Of a stretch of 64,000 bases of DNA, positions 16,956 through 24,031 are shown in pieces. The notes under the pieces were generated by a model. It saw nothing but the letters and a program-made list of their open reading frames with translations, was not told where the DNA came from and searched no databases. Both the position numbers and the translations under genes were made by a program. Source of the DNA: Candidatus Enterosoma merdigallinarum (GTDB lineage: Bacteria; Bacillota_I; Bacilli_A; RFN20; CAG-288). Where the stretch lies: positions 1 to 64,000 of the forward strand of contig DVNL01000004.1 of assembly GCA_018714385.1 (NCBI GenBank), given 5' to 3'. Numbering within the stretch: position 1 is the first letter of the stretch; the number at the start of each line of letters is the position of its first letter.

Positions 16956-17365
16956 CTAAATAACCCCATCGGCAATCGGACACTTAACTCATTTAGGCCG
17001 AAGAGAGCGATGGAGGGGATGATGAAGTAGGCGTAGAAGGCATTCTGGCCGCTGCCCCAGGAGATCAGATGGACGGGAAGGACATTTCCTTTCCGGTCGA
17101 TGCCATAGTAGAGGATCGACCAGGCTTCGTATCCGATCGAGGCCTCGTCCTGGTTGAAGCCTCTCGGTAGGCGATCGACGAAAGCGACACGGAGGGCAAA
17201 AGCCAAGGCCAGAAGAAAAGTGACGAGAAGGACTTTCGGATTCTTTCGGGCATAGGACAAGATACCGACCGGATGCAGACGGATGCTTTTGGCATAGTTG
17301 ACGATAAAGTAAAGGGAGGCGACGAAAAGGGCAAGGCAAAGGATGATCCAGTCGGCGATGAACAT
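16187..17365 (-). pseudogene. Chimera: glycosyltransferase N-terminus fused to IS1595-type transposase
   Basis: One open frame of 392 codons joins two unrelated genes. Residues 1-136 are the start of a membrane glycosyltransferase of the PMT/ArnT type: two or three membrane segments, then LPRGFNQDEASIGYEAWSIL with the acidic DE pair after the first extracytoplasmic loop. From about residue 138 (near 16955) the sequence becomes an IS1595/ISXO2-like transposase (CLDCGRKFNPLSGTIF, SGDVGVDECFLVMKPKD, a C-terminal DINSVHREFKR). The transposase lacks its first zinc-ribbon half, and the transferase lacks most of its length. Neither is likely to work. The fusion is in frame. Confidence 0.75.
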
Positions 17366-17564
17366 ACCGTTTTCCGTTAGGTTCAGAATACTTTTATCCG
17401 GGATTTTTCAAACTATTTATATCACAACCAAGGCAGTTTTTCATCGTGACAAGGCAGGTGGTCGAGAATTTAGTCACTAAGGTAACTTGTCGTGTCCTAT
17501 TTTTGACATCGTGCCCTTCTAGAGAGTCCAGGCTCTTTTGCGGATGCCTTGCAGAAAGGAATCG

Positions 17565-17601
17565 GAAAAAGCCTCAAGAGCAGAGGACTCGAGGCTTTTT
17601 C
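17565..17601. terminator. Bidirectional terminator
   Basis: GAAAAAGCCTC (17565-17575) is perfectly complementary to GAGGCTTTTTC (17591-17601), giving A- and T-runs on both sides. It lies just past the GH78 stop and insulates that operon from the remnant region. Confidence 0.85.
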
Positions 17602-17619
17602 GATGTTTTTCCCAAAAAT

Positions 17620-20031
17620 TTATTTCGTCACACGGATCTCGTAGTGTCCGCCTTTGAGAAGAAGGTAGCCTTCGCTCTCCCTGAGGTCTTCATATTCGTC
17701 TCCCGAAATCGTGATGTCTCCGTCGAAGGACTCGGGAAGATAGAGATGGCCGTCGGCTTTGATTGTGTCGATCGTCAGCGAGGTACCTTTTTTGTAGGAA
17801 AGGGCGATCGTCCCGCGGACTGTCTCAAAGGAGGAGGAGAAGTTGTCCAGAATGTCGGAAGGACGAATATCGTAGATTTCGTATCCGGCTTTCACGGGAT
17901 AGACGCCGGCATAGTATCGTCCCATGATGGTCAACGGACCGCCCGTCCAGCCGTGGTTGACAGTGCCTTCGTCCTTGTGCCAGAGCTCGAAGAGCGTACT
18001 TCCTTCGTCCTGTATCATTTCCTGGTAGCGTTTGAGCATGCGCTCTTTGGAGTAGGCTGTCTCGCCCATGAGGCAGAGGGCCTCCAGGACGTATTTCTCC
18101 ATGTAGGGGGAGGCGGTCTCGACACTCTTGAGGACGTTCAGGATGCCGGGATAGTCTTCCGTCATTGCAAGACCGGAGACGACAACCATGGCATTGCCTC
18201 TGTCGTCATATTCGCCGGAATAGGCCGGGGCGCGGAAGGCCGTGCCGTCATAGTAGACGGACCGGAAGTTCTTCTCTATGGAGTCGATACGTTCATCAAG
18301 GAAGGCATTTTCATTCGATATCGAAAGGTCGTCTGCAAGTTTTCTGGCTGTCGTCAAAGCGTAGTAATAGAAACATGTTTGGACAAGATTCTCATCTGTT
18401 CCGATTCCCCAGTCCGTCCATAGGAAGCTTCCGATCCGGTTTTCGGGAAGGCCGTCCTCTCCCATGCTCCAAAGCTTCAGATATTCGATCATCGCCGGAT
18501 AGAAGAGCTTCATCGTCTCCGCATCTCCGGTATTGAGATAGTAGTCTCTCGTCGCGACGAGGAAGGCCAGGTTCTGGGCCGGGCATTCGTTTGTCGTCTT
18601 GCTCGGGGAGCGGGTGGGAAGGATGTGATCCTCCTTGATCCAGCCCAGAAGCGTCAGGATGGTCTTTTTCGTCATCTTGTGGCTTTCCGTGTCCAAGGCG
18701 TAGAAGGACATGCCGATCTGGTTTGCGGCATCCCCGAGATAGGGGGAGCGTTCTCTCTCCGGACAATCCATGTAGGTGTCGCGCATGCAGATGGACAGGG
18801 TGTTTTGCGCCTTCTGGAAAAGCGTGTCGAGGTCTTTTTCCCCGGTCTGGAATCTGCCGACCTCCTCGGAGGGGTAGTAGGAGCGTCGATATCCGACTTT
18901 CTTCAGGGTGATGCCAGCATCCACTTCCAGAATCAAGGTGTTTCCGGTCCGCCAAGGATAGGACTCATAGTCCTGCGTCCCTTCCTTTGCGATGTAGTCG
19001 TCCTTGAAGGACCCCATTCCCTGGCTTTCGAAGGTGTCTGTATAGTAGGTGATCCGTCTTCCCCCCTGGTCCGCCTCCAACGTGAAGACGGGGGAGAACT
19101 GCATATTCTCCGGAAGGTCGATCTCGATTGTCGTCTTCTCCTGCAGGGCGACATTTTCGTATTCCTTCGGTAGGGCAAGCCACTGGATGTCGTCGAAAGC
19201 TATCTGGGGGATGGGACATTCGTAGAGATCGTTGAAGGGCTGGCATCCCGGATAGCCGACGATTGTCGCCTCGCTCCAAGAGGAATCGTCGAATTCCGGA
19301 TCCATGAACTCCCCGATGCTGTCCCTGGCGTCGTAATAGACGTTCCTTTCCGCCAGCATGTCCGCTTGAGGGTAGTTGGGGTAGTCGTTCCTCAAAAGGG
19401 TCTGGTTCTTGTATTCGCGCAGGCGCTGGACCTTGAAGGAGGAGTCGGAAAGGATCTTCTCCTCGCCCAGATCCATCTCGAAGAGAAGGCCCGCCTGTCC
19501 GGGATCGATCGAGGAGTTTCCGCTCCTTCCGTTGTACACGACTAAGAAGGCCAGGACATTCTCGCCCGTCTGGAGATAGGGGGAAAGATCGATCGTTTCG
19601 TAGTAGGAGTCGTAGAGGGTCGGGCCGCGCTTGCTCGAGCCGTCGTAGACTACAAGCTCGCCGTTGACCCAGAGGTAATACTTGGATTCGGCGGAAAGAT
19701 AGGAGGTAGCTTCTTCCGGTACCTTGTCCAGCGTGAAATCTTTCCGGAAGGCGACGTAGGAGTCGGAGACGGAACGGCTGTCCCATATCCAGTTCGCCTC
19801 GAAGTCTTCTTTCTTGGCGCTGTCGAGGGACGAGACGTAGGGAAGATCGCTCTTGTCCGCCTTGTCCGTGGAGGGTGCGAAGGAGGAGGAATCACCGCCT
19901 GCGGCGCTTCCTGTGGAGAGAGAAGGCGAGACCGTGGATGGGCTGCTAGAGGAGGAAGGCTCCTGCGTGCAAGAGGCCAAAATGGAGAGAAGGGCGAGAG
20001 CCGGGAGAATGGCTTTTGTCTTGTTTTTCAT
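17620..20031 (-). CDS. GH78-type alpha-L-rhamnosidase-like lipoprotein
   Basis: An 803-residue secreted enzyme. The signal peptide ends in a lipobox LLSILASC (Cys21), followed by a Ser/Thr-rich linker to about residue 60. Beta-rich domains typical of family 78 come next (sugar-binding segments with YYLWVNGELVVYDGSSK), then the six-hairpin catalytic domain with YMDCPERERSPYLGDAANQI, the GH78 signature, and a TDWGIG segment. A strong AAGGAGA site precedes the ATG. It follows the lipoprotein gene at 20089-21003 with an intervening hairpin, so it is probably co-transcribed at reduced level. It likely removes terminal rhamnose or a related sugar from plant or microbial glycans at the cell surface. 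Confidence 0.85.
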   Translation of the reverse strand: MKNKTKAILPALALLSILASCTQEPSSSSSPSTVSPSLSTGSAAGGDSSSFAPSTDKADKSDLPYVSSLDSAKKEDFEANWIWDSRSVSDSYVAFRKDFTLDKVPEEATSYLSAESKYYLWVNGELVVYDGSSKRGPTLYDSYYETIDLSPYLQTGENVLAFLVVYNGRSGNSSIDPGQAGLLFEMDLGEEKILSDSSFKVQRLREYKNQTLLRNDYPNYPQADMLAERNVYYDARDSIGEFMDPEFDDSSWSEATIVGYPGCQPFNDLYECPIPQIAFDDIQWLALPKEYENVALQEKTTIEIDLPENMQFSPVFTLEADQGGRRITYYTDTFESQGMGSFKDDYIAKEGTQDYESYPWRTGNTLILEVDAGITLKKVGYRRSYYPSEEVGRFQTGEKDLDTLFQKAQNTLSICMRDTYMDCPERERSPYLGDAANQIGMSFYALDTESHKMTKKTILTLLGWIKEDHILPTRSPSKTTNECPAQNLAFLVATRDYYLNTGDAETMKLFYPAMIEYLKLWSMGEDGLPENRIGSFLWTDWGIGTDENLVQTCFYYYALTTARKLADDLSISNENAFLDERIDSIEKNFRSVYYDGTAFRAPAYSGEYDDRGNAMVVVSGLAMTEDYPGILNVLKSVETASPYMEKYVLEALCLMGETAYSKERMLKRYQEMIQDEGSTLFELWHKDEGTVNHGWTGGPLTIMGRYYAGVYPVKAGYEIYDIRPSDILDNFSSSFETVRGTIALSYKKGTSLTIDTIKADGHLYLPESFDGDITISGDEYEDLRESEGYLLLKGGHYEIRVTK

Positions 20032-20050
20032 GTTTTCTCCTTATATGGAA

Positions 20051-20072
20051 AGAGGGCACATGGCCCTCTTTT
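20051..20072. terminator. Intercistronic hairpin
   Basis: AGAGGGC (20051-20057) pairs with GCCCTCT (20063-20069) between the lipoprotein and GH78 genes. Its T-run is better on the plus strand; on the minus strand it may only attenuate transcription into GH78. Confidence 0.5.
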
Positions 20073-20088
20073 GTCTTCGGGAATATGT

Positions 20089-21003
20089 TTATTTCGTCAA
20101 AGGCGTCACGTCATCCAGGGTGAGGACGAGATCGATGCCGTAATCGCCGTAGAGGACGTAACGGTATTCCAGGGTCGCCTTTGTCCCTTCGATCTTCGCC
20201 TCGTAGGTGTTCTCGTCGCCGTCGAACTTGAAGGAGAGTTTCTCATTCTCGTAGGACCAGGTGCCGTTCTTGACCGTGGAATACTTGTAGTCTTTGCTTC
20301 CCGGATCTTCCTTTCCGGATGCCAGGACGGTCGTATTGTCATCCAGGCAGTAGAGATGGAAGTGGGCCGTCTCGTCGGCGAACATGGCAAGGGAATTCTC
20401 GGGCTCGTCGAACTGGTAGGCGACGCCCTTGATGAAGCTGTCCTTGTCATGATAGGTGATGGTGGAGCTTCCGGTCACTTCGCCCGTCCTTCCGGAGAAG
20501 ACAGGCCAATCAAGCGTGAAGGTGATGGTCCCGTCCGCATCGGGATAGAGGTTGTAGGAATGCTCCGTTCCCGTCAAGGGAGCGCCGCCGGGCATGATGT
20601 TGACGGCATCCTTTCCGAAGACCGTTTCAAGAACGATACACTCCTGACCTTCCTCGTCTTCGCCCTCTTCCCAGCTTCCGCCGATCCAGTCGTCATAGAA
20701 TCCGCTGTTCTCCGTGTAGGTGCTGGTGTCCATCGAAAGGATGTTGTAGCCGGAGCCTTCGACCGTGCCGTCGGTGTTGAGATTGAGAAGGATCTCGTAC
20801 TCGAATCCCATCATCTGGACGGTGGCATCGGTGAAGGTGCCGAGGAACTGGTAAGCGATCGTCTCCGTAGTCGTCGAGCTGCCGTTTCCGCCGGTCGAGG
20901 CGCTTCCGCCCTGGGCGGTCGTCGAGCTTTCTCCGCCGCATCCTGTCAAAAGAGCGATGCCGGCAAAGAGAAAGAGACTCGTCAGACCTTTCTTGTTTTT
21001 CAT
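20089..21003 (-). CDS. Secreted lipoprotein, unknown
   Basis: A 304-residue lipoprotein starting at 21003 behind TAGGAGGT; earlier in-frame starts lack this site. The lipobox is ALLTGC (Cys22), followed by a low-complexity Ser/Thr/Gly linker. The remainder reads as repeated beta-strand segments with a calycin-like or lipocalin-like pattern (GTWSYENEKLSFKFDGDENTY). No enzyme motif recognised. It is the first gene of an operon that probably includes GH78. Its promoter region carries a direct-repeat pair with a 21-bp period that matches the one before the lipoprotein at 23393. Confidence 0.7.
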   Translation of the reverse strand: MKNKKGLTSLFLFAGIALLTGCGGESSTTAQGGSASTGGNGSSTTTETIAYQFLGTFTDATVQMMGFEYEILLNLNTDGTVEGSGYNILSMDTSTYTENSGFYDDWIGGSWEEGEDEEGQECIVLETVFGKDAVNIMPGGAPLTGTEHSYNLYPDADGTITFTLDWPVFSGRTGEVTGSSTITYHDKDSFIKGVAYQFDEPENSLAMFADETAHFHLYCLDDNTTVLASGKEDPGSKDYKYSTVKNGTWSYENEKLSFKFDGDENTYEAKIEGTKATLEYRYVLYGDYGIDLVLTLDDVTPLTK

Positions 21004-21066
21004 TTTGTACCTCCTAGTGGTGACGGTCCTCAGTCTAGATAGGGATGAAAGCGGTTTAAACGGGAC

Positions 21067-21101
21067 CGACATTTTCTTTTCGTTTTGCGACAAAATCTCT
21101 T
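21067..21101 (-). promoter_or_regulatory. Putative LytTR-binding direct repeats
   Basis: On the minus strand two copies of an AGA-n3/4-TGTCG motif have their TGTCG ends at 21088-21092 and 21067-21071, exactly 21 bp apart. A TTTAAA-17-TAGACT promoter follows six bases later. The geometry is that of LytTR regulator sites. Confidence 0.5.
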
Positions 21102-21158
21102 TGTGACTGCTGAAAGAAACACAAAACGGGATCCCTGTCCAAAGAAATTTGCTAAAAA

Positions 21159-21188
21159 TTGACATTATACCGCTTACATAGATAAAAT
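21159..21188 (+). promoter_or_regulatory. Promoter of the two-component operon
   Basis: TTGACA at 21159-21164, 18-bp spacer, TAAAAT at 21183-21188. Confidence 0.6.
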
Positions 21189-21214
21189 GACTTTTCAGAA
21201 AGGGAGTGGAGCAA

Positions 21215-21952
21215 ATGGATCCTTTGCGCATCGCCATCGTCGAGGACGAAGAAAGCAACCAGAAAATTCTCCAAGATTATCTTGAGCGCCTTTCCAAGGA
21301 GAAGGGGATCCTTTTCAAGATCGCCGTCTTCAACAACGGCGTCGCCTTCCTGAACAATTACCAGGCCGAATACGACTTGGTCTTCATGGACATCCAGATG
21401 CCCTTCGAGAATGGCATCGAAGTCAGCAAGGCCTTGCGCGAGAAGGACAAGTATGTCGCCATCATCTTCGTCACGAACTTCGTCGACTATGCCGTCAACG
21501 GCTATGAGGTCAACGCCCTGGACTATATCGTCAAGCCTATCGACTACTATGACTTCGCACTGAAGATCAACAAGGCTCTCGGACTTTTGAAGAAGCATCG
21601 CGAGAAAGAGACCTTTTTGATGATTTCCACTTCGGATGGCTATCAAAAAATACCGATCATGTCCATTCGATATGTGGAGAGCAACAAGCATACTGTCATT
21701 TTCCACACTTTGGATGGCGAGATTCGCAAGTATGCGTCCATAAAGTCGGTGGAGAAGATGCTTCCCGAGAATGTCTTCGTCCGCTGCAACAGCTGCTATA
21801 TCGTGAACCTGAACTATGTCACCCGGATCGACAAGTACGACCTCTTCCTGGACAAGGAGTCTCTCGTGATAAGCCACCCCAGAAAGAAGGAAGTCGTCCA
21901 GCGCCTTGTCGATTTCGCCAAGGAATATGGCGGAGCCGGGGGGGGTAAATAG
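21215..21952 (+). CDS. LytTR-family response regulator
   Basis: A 245-residue regulator starting at the ATG at 21215, nine bases after AAGGGAG. The receiver domain has the acidic pocket IVEDEE at its start and the phospho-acceptor Asp59 in LVFMDIQMP. The LytTR DNA-binding domain begins near residue 140 (FLMISTSDGYQKIPIMSIRYVES). It is followed three bases later by a GHKL histidine kinase, as in AgrA/AgrC and ComE/ComD pairs. It probably activates the flanking operons, both of which carry paired repeats at LytTR-like spacing. No peptide pheromone gene was recognised. Confidence 0.9.
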   Translation: MDPLRIAIVEDEESNQKILQDYLERLSKEKGILFKIAVFNNGVAFLNNYQAEYDLVFMDIQMPFENGIEVSKALREKDKYVAIIFVTNFVDYAVNGYEVNALDYIVKPIDYYDFALKINKALGLLKKHREKETFLMISTSDGYQKIPIMSIRYVESNKHTVIFHTLDGEIRKYASIKSVEKMLPENVFVRCNSCYIVNLNYVTRIDKYDLFLDKESLVISHPRKKEVVQRLVDFAKEYGGAGGGK

Positions 21953-21954
21953 GC

Positions 21955-23292
21955 ATGCCCCCTGGAATCGGCCTTCATTGGTCCATCATGATCAACATGC
22001 TTTCCAATCTGGAAGGCCTTTTTGCATGCGTCCTTTTTTCCTATGGCGGGAAGCTAAGAAGCCATTGGATCGCCCGTGTCGTGATATCCCTCCTGGTCAC
22101 GACGGGCTTCATCTTTCTCTTCGGATGGTTCCGTAGCGAGATCACGAACATCTGGTCCGGCATGGCCGTCACTTTGATGATGAACGCTTATCAGCTCGGC
22201 TTGATGTTCTTTTGCCTGAAGGATCGGCCCAGCCATATCCTCGTCCGCTTCGTCGGCGCCCTTTGTGTGCATCAGATTTCCGAGCAGGTGTTCGGTTTTC
22301 TCAACCAGTTCGGCGGCAGCATCAACAACGTCCTCATCGGCGGATGGACGACGGGGAACCTGGATTTCGACTTCGTCCTGAGGCTTTTCGCCCGTTTCGC
22401 CTTCATGTTCCTCATCTTCCTTCCCATCCGGAACTCCGAGGTGCAGGACGATGCCGTCATGAGAAGACGGGTGATCACCATCACCTCCGTCTGCGCCCTC
22501 TTCATCGTCGTCGTCACGAGAGTGGAGACGGAATACCGTGAACAAAGCTTCATTCTGTCCAACCTTTTGCGGATCACCATGCTTCTCTTCTGCCTTCTGA
22601 TCCTTTTCATCCGCTCCCGTTTCTTCGATATCTCCAGGCAGCAGAGAGAGAACCTCGTGATGAGCAACATCATCGAGAACCAGCGCGTCCAGTACGACAA
22701 TTTCCGGGATTCCGTGAACTATATCAACAGCGTCTGCCATGACCTGAAGAAGCGCATCAAGGCCCTCCAGGGGAAAATCTCCGAAGAAGAGCTCTCCGAC
22801 ATGAAGAATGCCCTCGCCCTCTACAACAGCCGCTTCAAGACGGGAAACGAGGTCTTGGACATGGTCCTCTACCAGTGCCGGATCGTCTGCGACAAGCACC
22901 ATATCCGGCTCACCTGCATGGCAGACGGACAGGCTGTTGCCTTTATGGAAAAGAACGATCTCTATACGCTTCTCATGAATGCTCTTTCCAATGCCATCGA
23001 GGCCTCGCAAAAGGTCGAGGACGCAGGAAAGAGGCTCATCTCCCTCACCGTGAGAAGGCAGAACGCCCTCCTTGAGATCCAATGCGCCAACTATTTCGAC
23101 GGAAAGGTGGAACGGAATGGGGAAGGCGCCCTGGAGACGACGAAAGCCGATGGACGCCTTCACGGCCTTGGCATGCGCTCCATGCGCTATGTCGCCGGCG
23201 AATACGAAGGCGTCGTGGACGAGAAGACAGAGGGGGATATCTTCATTCTTTCCATCTACATCCCCGTCCAGAACGACAAGCCCGCCGCATAA
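21955..23292 (+). CDS. GHKL-type sensor histidine kinase (AgrC/ComD-like)
   Basis: A 445-residue membrane kinase. About six membrane helices occupy residues 10-220. The dimerisation region carries the candidate phospho-histidine His262 in INSVCHDLKKRIKAL. The ATPase domain has the N-box LLMNALSNAIEAS and a G-box GLHGLGMRSMRYVAG. The start at 21955 follows a G-rich stretch three bases after the regulator stop; an ATG at 21988 is possible. It forms a two-gene operon with the LytTR regulator and probably senses an extracellular signal at the membrane. No cognate peptide is visible nearby. Confidence 0.88.
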   Translation: MPPGIGLHWSIMINMLSNLEGLFACVLFSYGGKLRSHWIARVVISLLVTTGFIFLFGWFRSEITNIWSGMAVTLMMNAYQLGLMFFCLKDRPSHILVRFVGALCVHQISEQVFGFLNQFGGSINNVLIGGWTTGNLDFDFVLRLFARFAFMFLIFLPIRNSEVQDDAVMRRRVITITSVCALFIVVVTRVETEYREQSFILSNLLRITMLLFCLLILFIRSRFFDISRQQRENLVMSNIIENQRVQYDNFRDSVNYINSVCHDLKKRIKALQGKISEEELSDMKNALALYNSRFKTGNEVLDMVLYQCRIVCDKHHIRLTCMADGQAVAFMEKNDLYTLLMNALSNAIEASQKVEDAGKRLISLTVRRQNALLEIQCANYFDGKVERNGEGALETTKADGRLHGLGMRSMRYVAGEYEGVVDEKTEGDIFILSIYIPVQNDKPAA

Positions 23293-23323
23293 GATTGTGC
23301 CGAAAAGGCATAAGATTGTGTCG
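23287..23323 (+). promoter_or_regulatory. Putative LytTR-binding direct repeats
   Basis: GCATAAGATTGTGCCG (23287-23302) and GCATAAGATTGTGTCG (23308-23323) are nearly identical and spaced 21 bp start to start. A weak TTAAGC-16-CATAAT promoter follows (23332-23359), the arrangement expected for a LytTR-activated promoter. Confidence 0.6.
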
Positions 23324-23392
23324 CTCGTCTGTTAAGCGCTTACAAGCTTCTTTCATAATGCGGTCAGTCCAAACAAGGAGGGACTTACCATT

Positions 23393-24028
23393 ATGAAAAA
23401 GAAGATTTTTACGGTTCTCGCTCTCGCCTGCGGCGCCATCGCCATGACGTCCTGCTCTGGTTCCGGCGCGGCTTTGAGCGATGTCTACCTTTCCAGCAAC
23501 CACATGGACTATTCCAACTTCTTACCGAAGTTCAACTACTACTTCGAGACGACAACAACCCAGCAGCTTGAGACCTACGACGACAACACCTATGTCTTCA
23601 CCGTCAACACCTCCACCTTCTCCAACATCTCCCTCGGCCCCGATGTCGCCGCCGGCGAAGAGACCCACAACGACAGAGGCCAGAACGTCTACAAGCTCTA
23701 TGGCGAATGCACCATCGAGGCCACGGCCGACTACACGACCATCAGCCTCGATTCCGTGACCCGTTTCGTCCAGTACGGCCTTTCCTCCAACACGGACGAG
23801 AACGGCGTCACCACGACTTCCGTCACCTTCCACGACACCGACAACTGGTCCGAAGACAGCCAGACCCTCTATGAAGTCACGGGCGAGGAGTATGTCAAGG
23901 CTCTCGGCGATGCCCTTGCCGCCCTCGGCGAGGCCAAGTCCGTCTTCACCTCCGCCAACGCCTTCGACTACATCCCCGAGCTGACGACCCTCGTCTCCAC
24001 CAGCCCGCTTGCCGAAGAGGCGGCCTAA
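23393..24028 (+). CDS. Secreted lipoprotein, unknown
   Basis: A 211-residue lipoprotein with signal peptide ending MTSC (Cys21), preceded by AAGGAGG eleven bases before the ATG. The mature part is rich in Thr, Asp and beta-strand-forming residues, and in layout it resembles the lipoprotein at 20089-21003 (DNTYVFTV ... SVTFHDTDNWS). No enzymatic motif is visible. It precedes the GH3 gene by three bases and follows the LytTR-like repeats, so it is the first gene of the second regulated operon. Confidence 0.7.
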   Translation: MKKKIFTVLALACGAIAMTSCSGSGAALSDVYLSSNHMDYSNFLPKFNYYFETTTTQQLETYDDNTYVFTVNTSTFSNISLGPDVAAGEETHNDRGQNVYKLYGECTIEATADYTTISLDSVTRFVQYGLSSNTDENGVTTTSVTFHDTDNWSEDSQTLYEVTGEEYVKALGDALAALGEAKSVFTSANAFDYIPELTTLVSTSPLAEEAA

Positions 24029-24031
24029 GGC

